Positions 63,983 to 64,000 of a stretch of 64,000 nt of DNA are shown piece after piece. Below the pieces are notes generated by a model. The model ran no database searches and had not been told where the DNA came from. It saw only the letters and a list, made by a program, of their open reading frames with translations. Origin of the DNA: Dendrolimus kikuchii. Taxonomy: Eukaryota > Arthropoda > Insecta > Lepidoptera > Lasiocampidae. The position numbers and the translations under genes are program-made. How positions within the stretch are numbered: position 1 is the stretch's first letter; each line of letters opens with the position of its first letter. Location: NCBI GenBank assembly GCA_019925095.2, contig CM034413.1, forward strand, positions 563,001 to 627,000, given 5' to 3'.

Positions 63983-64000
63983 TATTCAGTAATTGGCACG

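Overview
This window looks like an intergenic or heterochromatin-like stretch of an insect genome, most probably a moth or butterfly. The evidence is a cecropia-type mariner, a BEL/Pao retrotransposon, very many short retroelements carrying a GTCGTAAGAGGCGAC core and the 'catcaagtgggccgtctgcctgtctgct' type of LINE tail (familiar from Lepidoptera), general A+T richness, and no bacterial-type gene organisation. Only one open reading frame looks like a possible host gene: a 209-residue secreted, cysteine-ended protein at 45717-46346. Nearly everything else that can be identified is a transposable element or its remains, often nested.

Family names used here are local labels. SINE-A: about 310 bp, over 25 copies, head hairpin GCAGGAA...TTCCTGC, tail shared with a LINE and ending in AATAAAAAA. 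SINE-B: tRNA-derived, head 'ggcctctgtggttgagcggg', box B GGTTCGATTCC. SINE-C: tRNA-derived, ending in 'cccagcagtgggac'. LINE-T: non-LTR retrotransposon known here only from its 3' end (RT C-terminus with a GRPRHTFHDQ motif, tail of ATGT repeats), about 17 pieces. LINE-W: non-LTR element whose C-terminus has a CCHC-like cluster and an RPDG...VWDAT motif. LTR-ATAT: solo LTRs TGTTAC...GTAACA flanked by ATAT. Heli-Y: Helitron-like elements TC...CTAG placed between A and T. Rep-X, Rep-Z, Rep-R, Rep-Q and Rep-P are repeats of less certain class.

Layout. 1-3.1 kb: a mariner cut by the window edge, a solo LTR, SINE-B and LINE-T pieces. 3.4-6.4 kb: SINE-A, a solo LTR with a LINE-T inside, and Rep-X with two insertions. 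7.0-8.6 kb: SINE-B and a short LTR element with two LTRs and almost no coding content. 9.4-12.2 kb: a second Rep-X hit by SINE-A and LINE-W, then GC-rich LINE debris. 12.5-17.7 kb: a solo LTR, then the best-resolved nest: a mariner (13552-17699) split by a BEL/Pao element (14617-17473) whose 5' LTR is itself split by a SINE-A. 17.7-31 kb: LINE-T, Heli-Y, many SINE-A, LINE-W, SINE-B inside SINE-C, and a pogo-like element. 31-36 kb: an R4/Dong-like LINE remnant, R1-type 3' ends, a SINE-A inside a SINE-A. 36-41.3 kb: LINE-T inside other elements, palindromes. 42.6-47 kb: a solo LTR, LINE debris and the secreted-protein ORF. 47-55 kb: LINE-W, SINE-B, a 284-bp tandem array, LINE C-termini, Heli-Y. 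55-64 kb: hairpins, SINE-B nested in SINE-B, two opposed solo LTRs, LINE-T and a second pogo-like element.

The elements do not form a pathway; their order of insertion is the readable story. No CRISPR array, operon, rRNA or functional tRNA was found. All family calls rest on reading the sequence and on memory of families, not on database searches.
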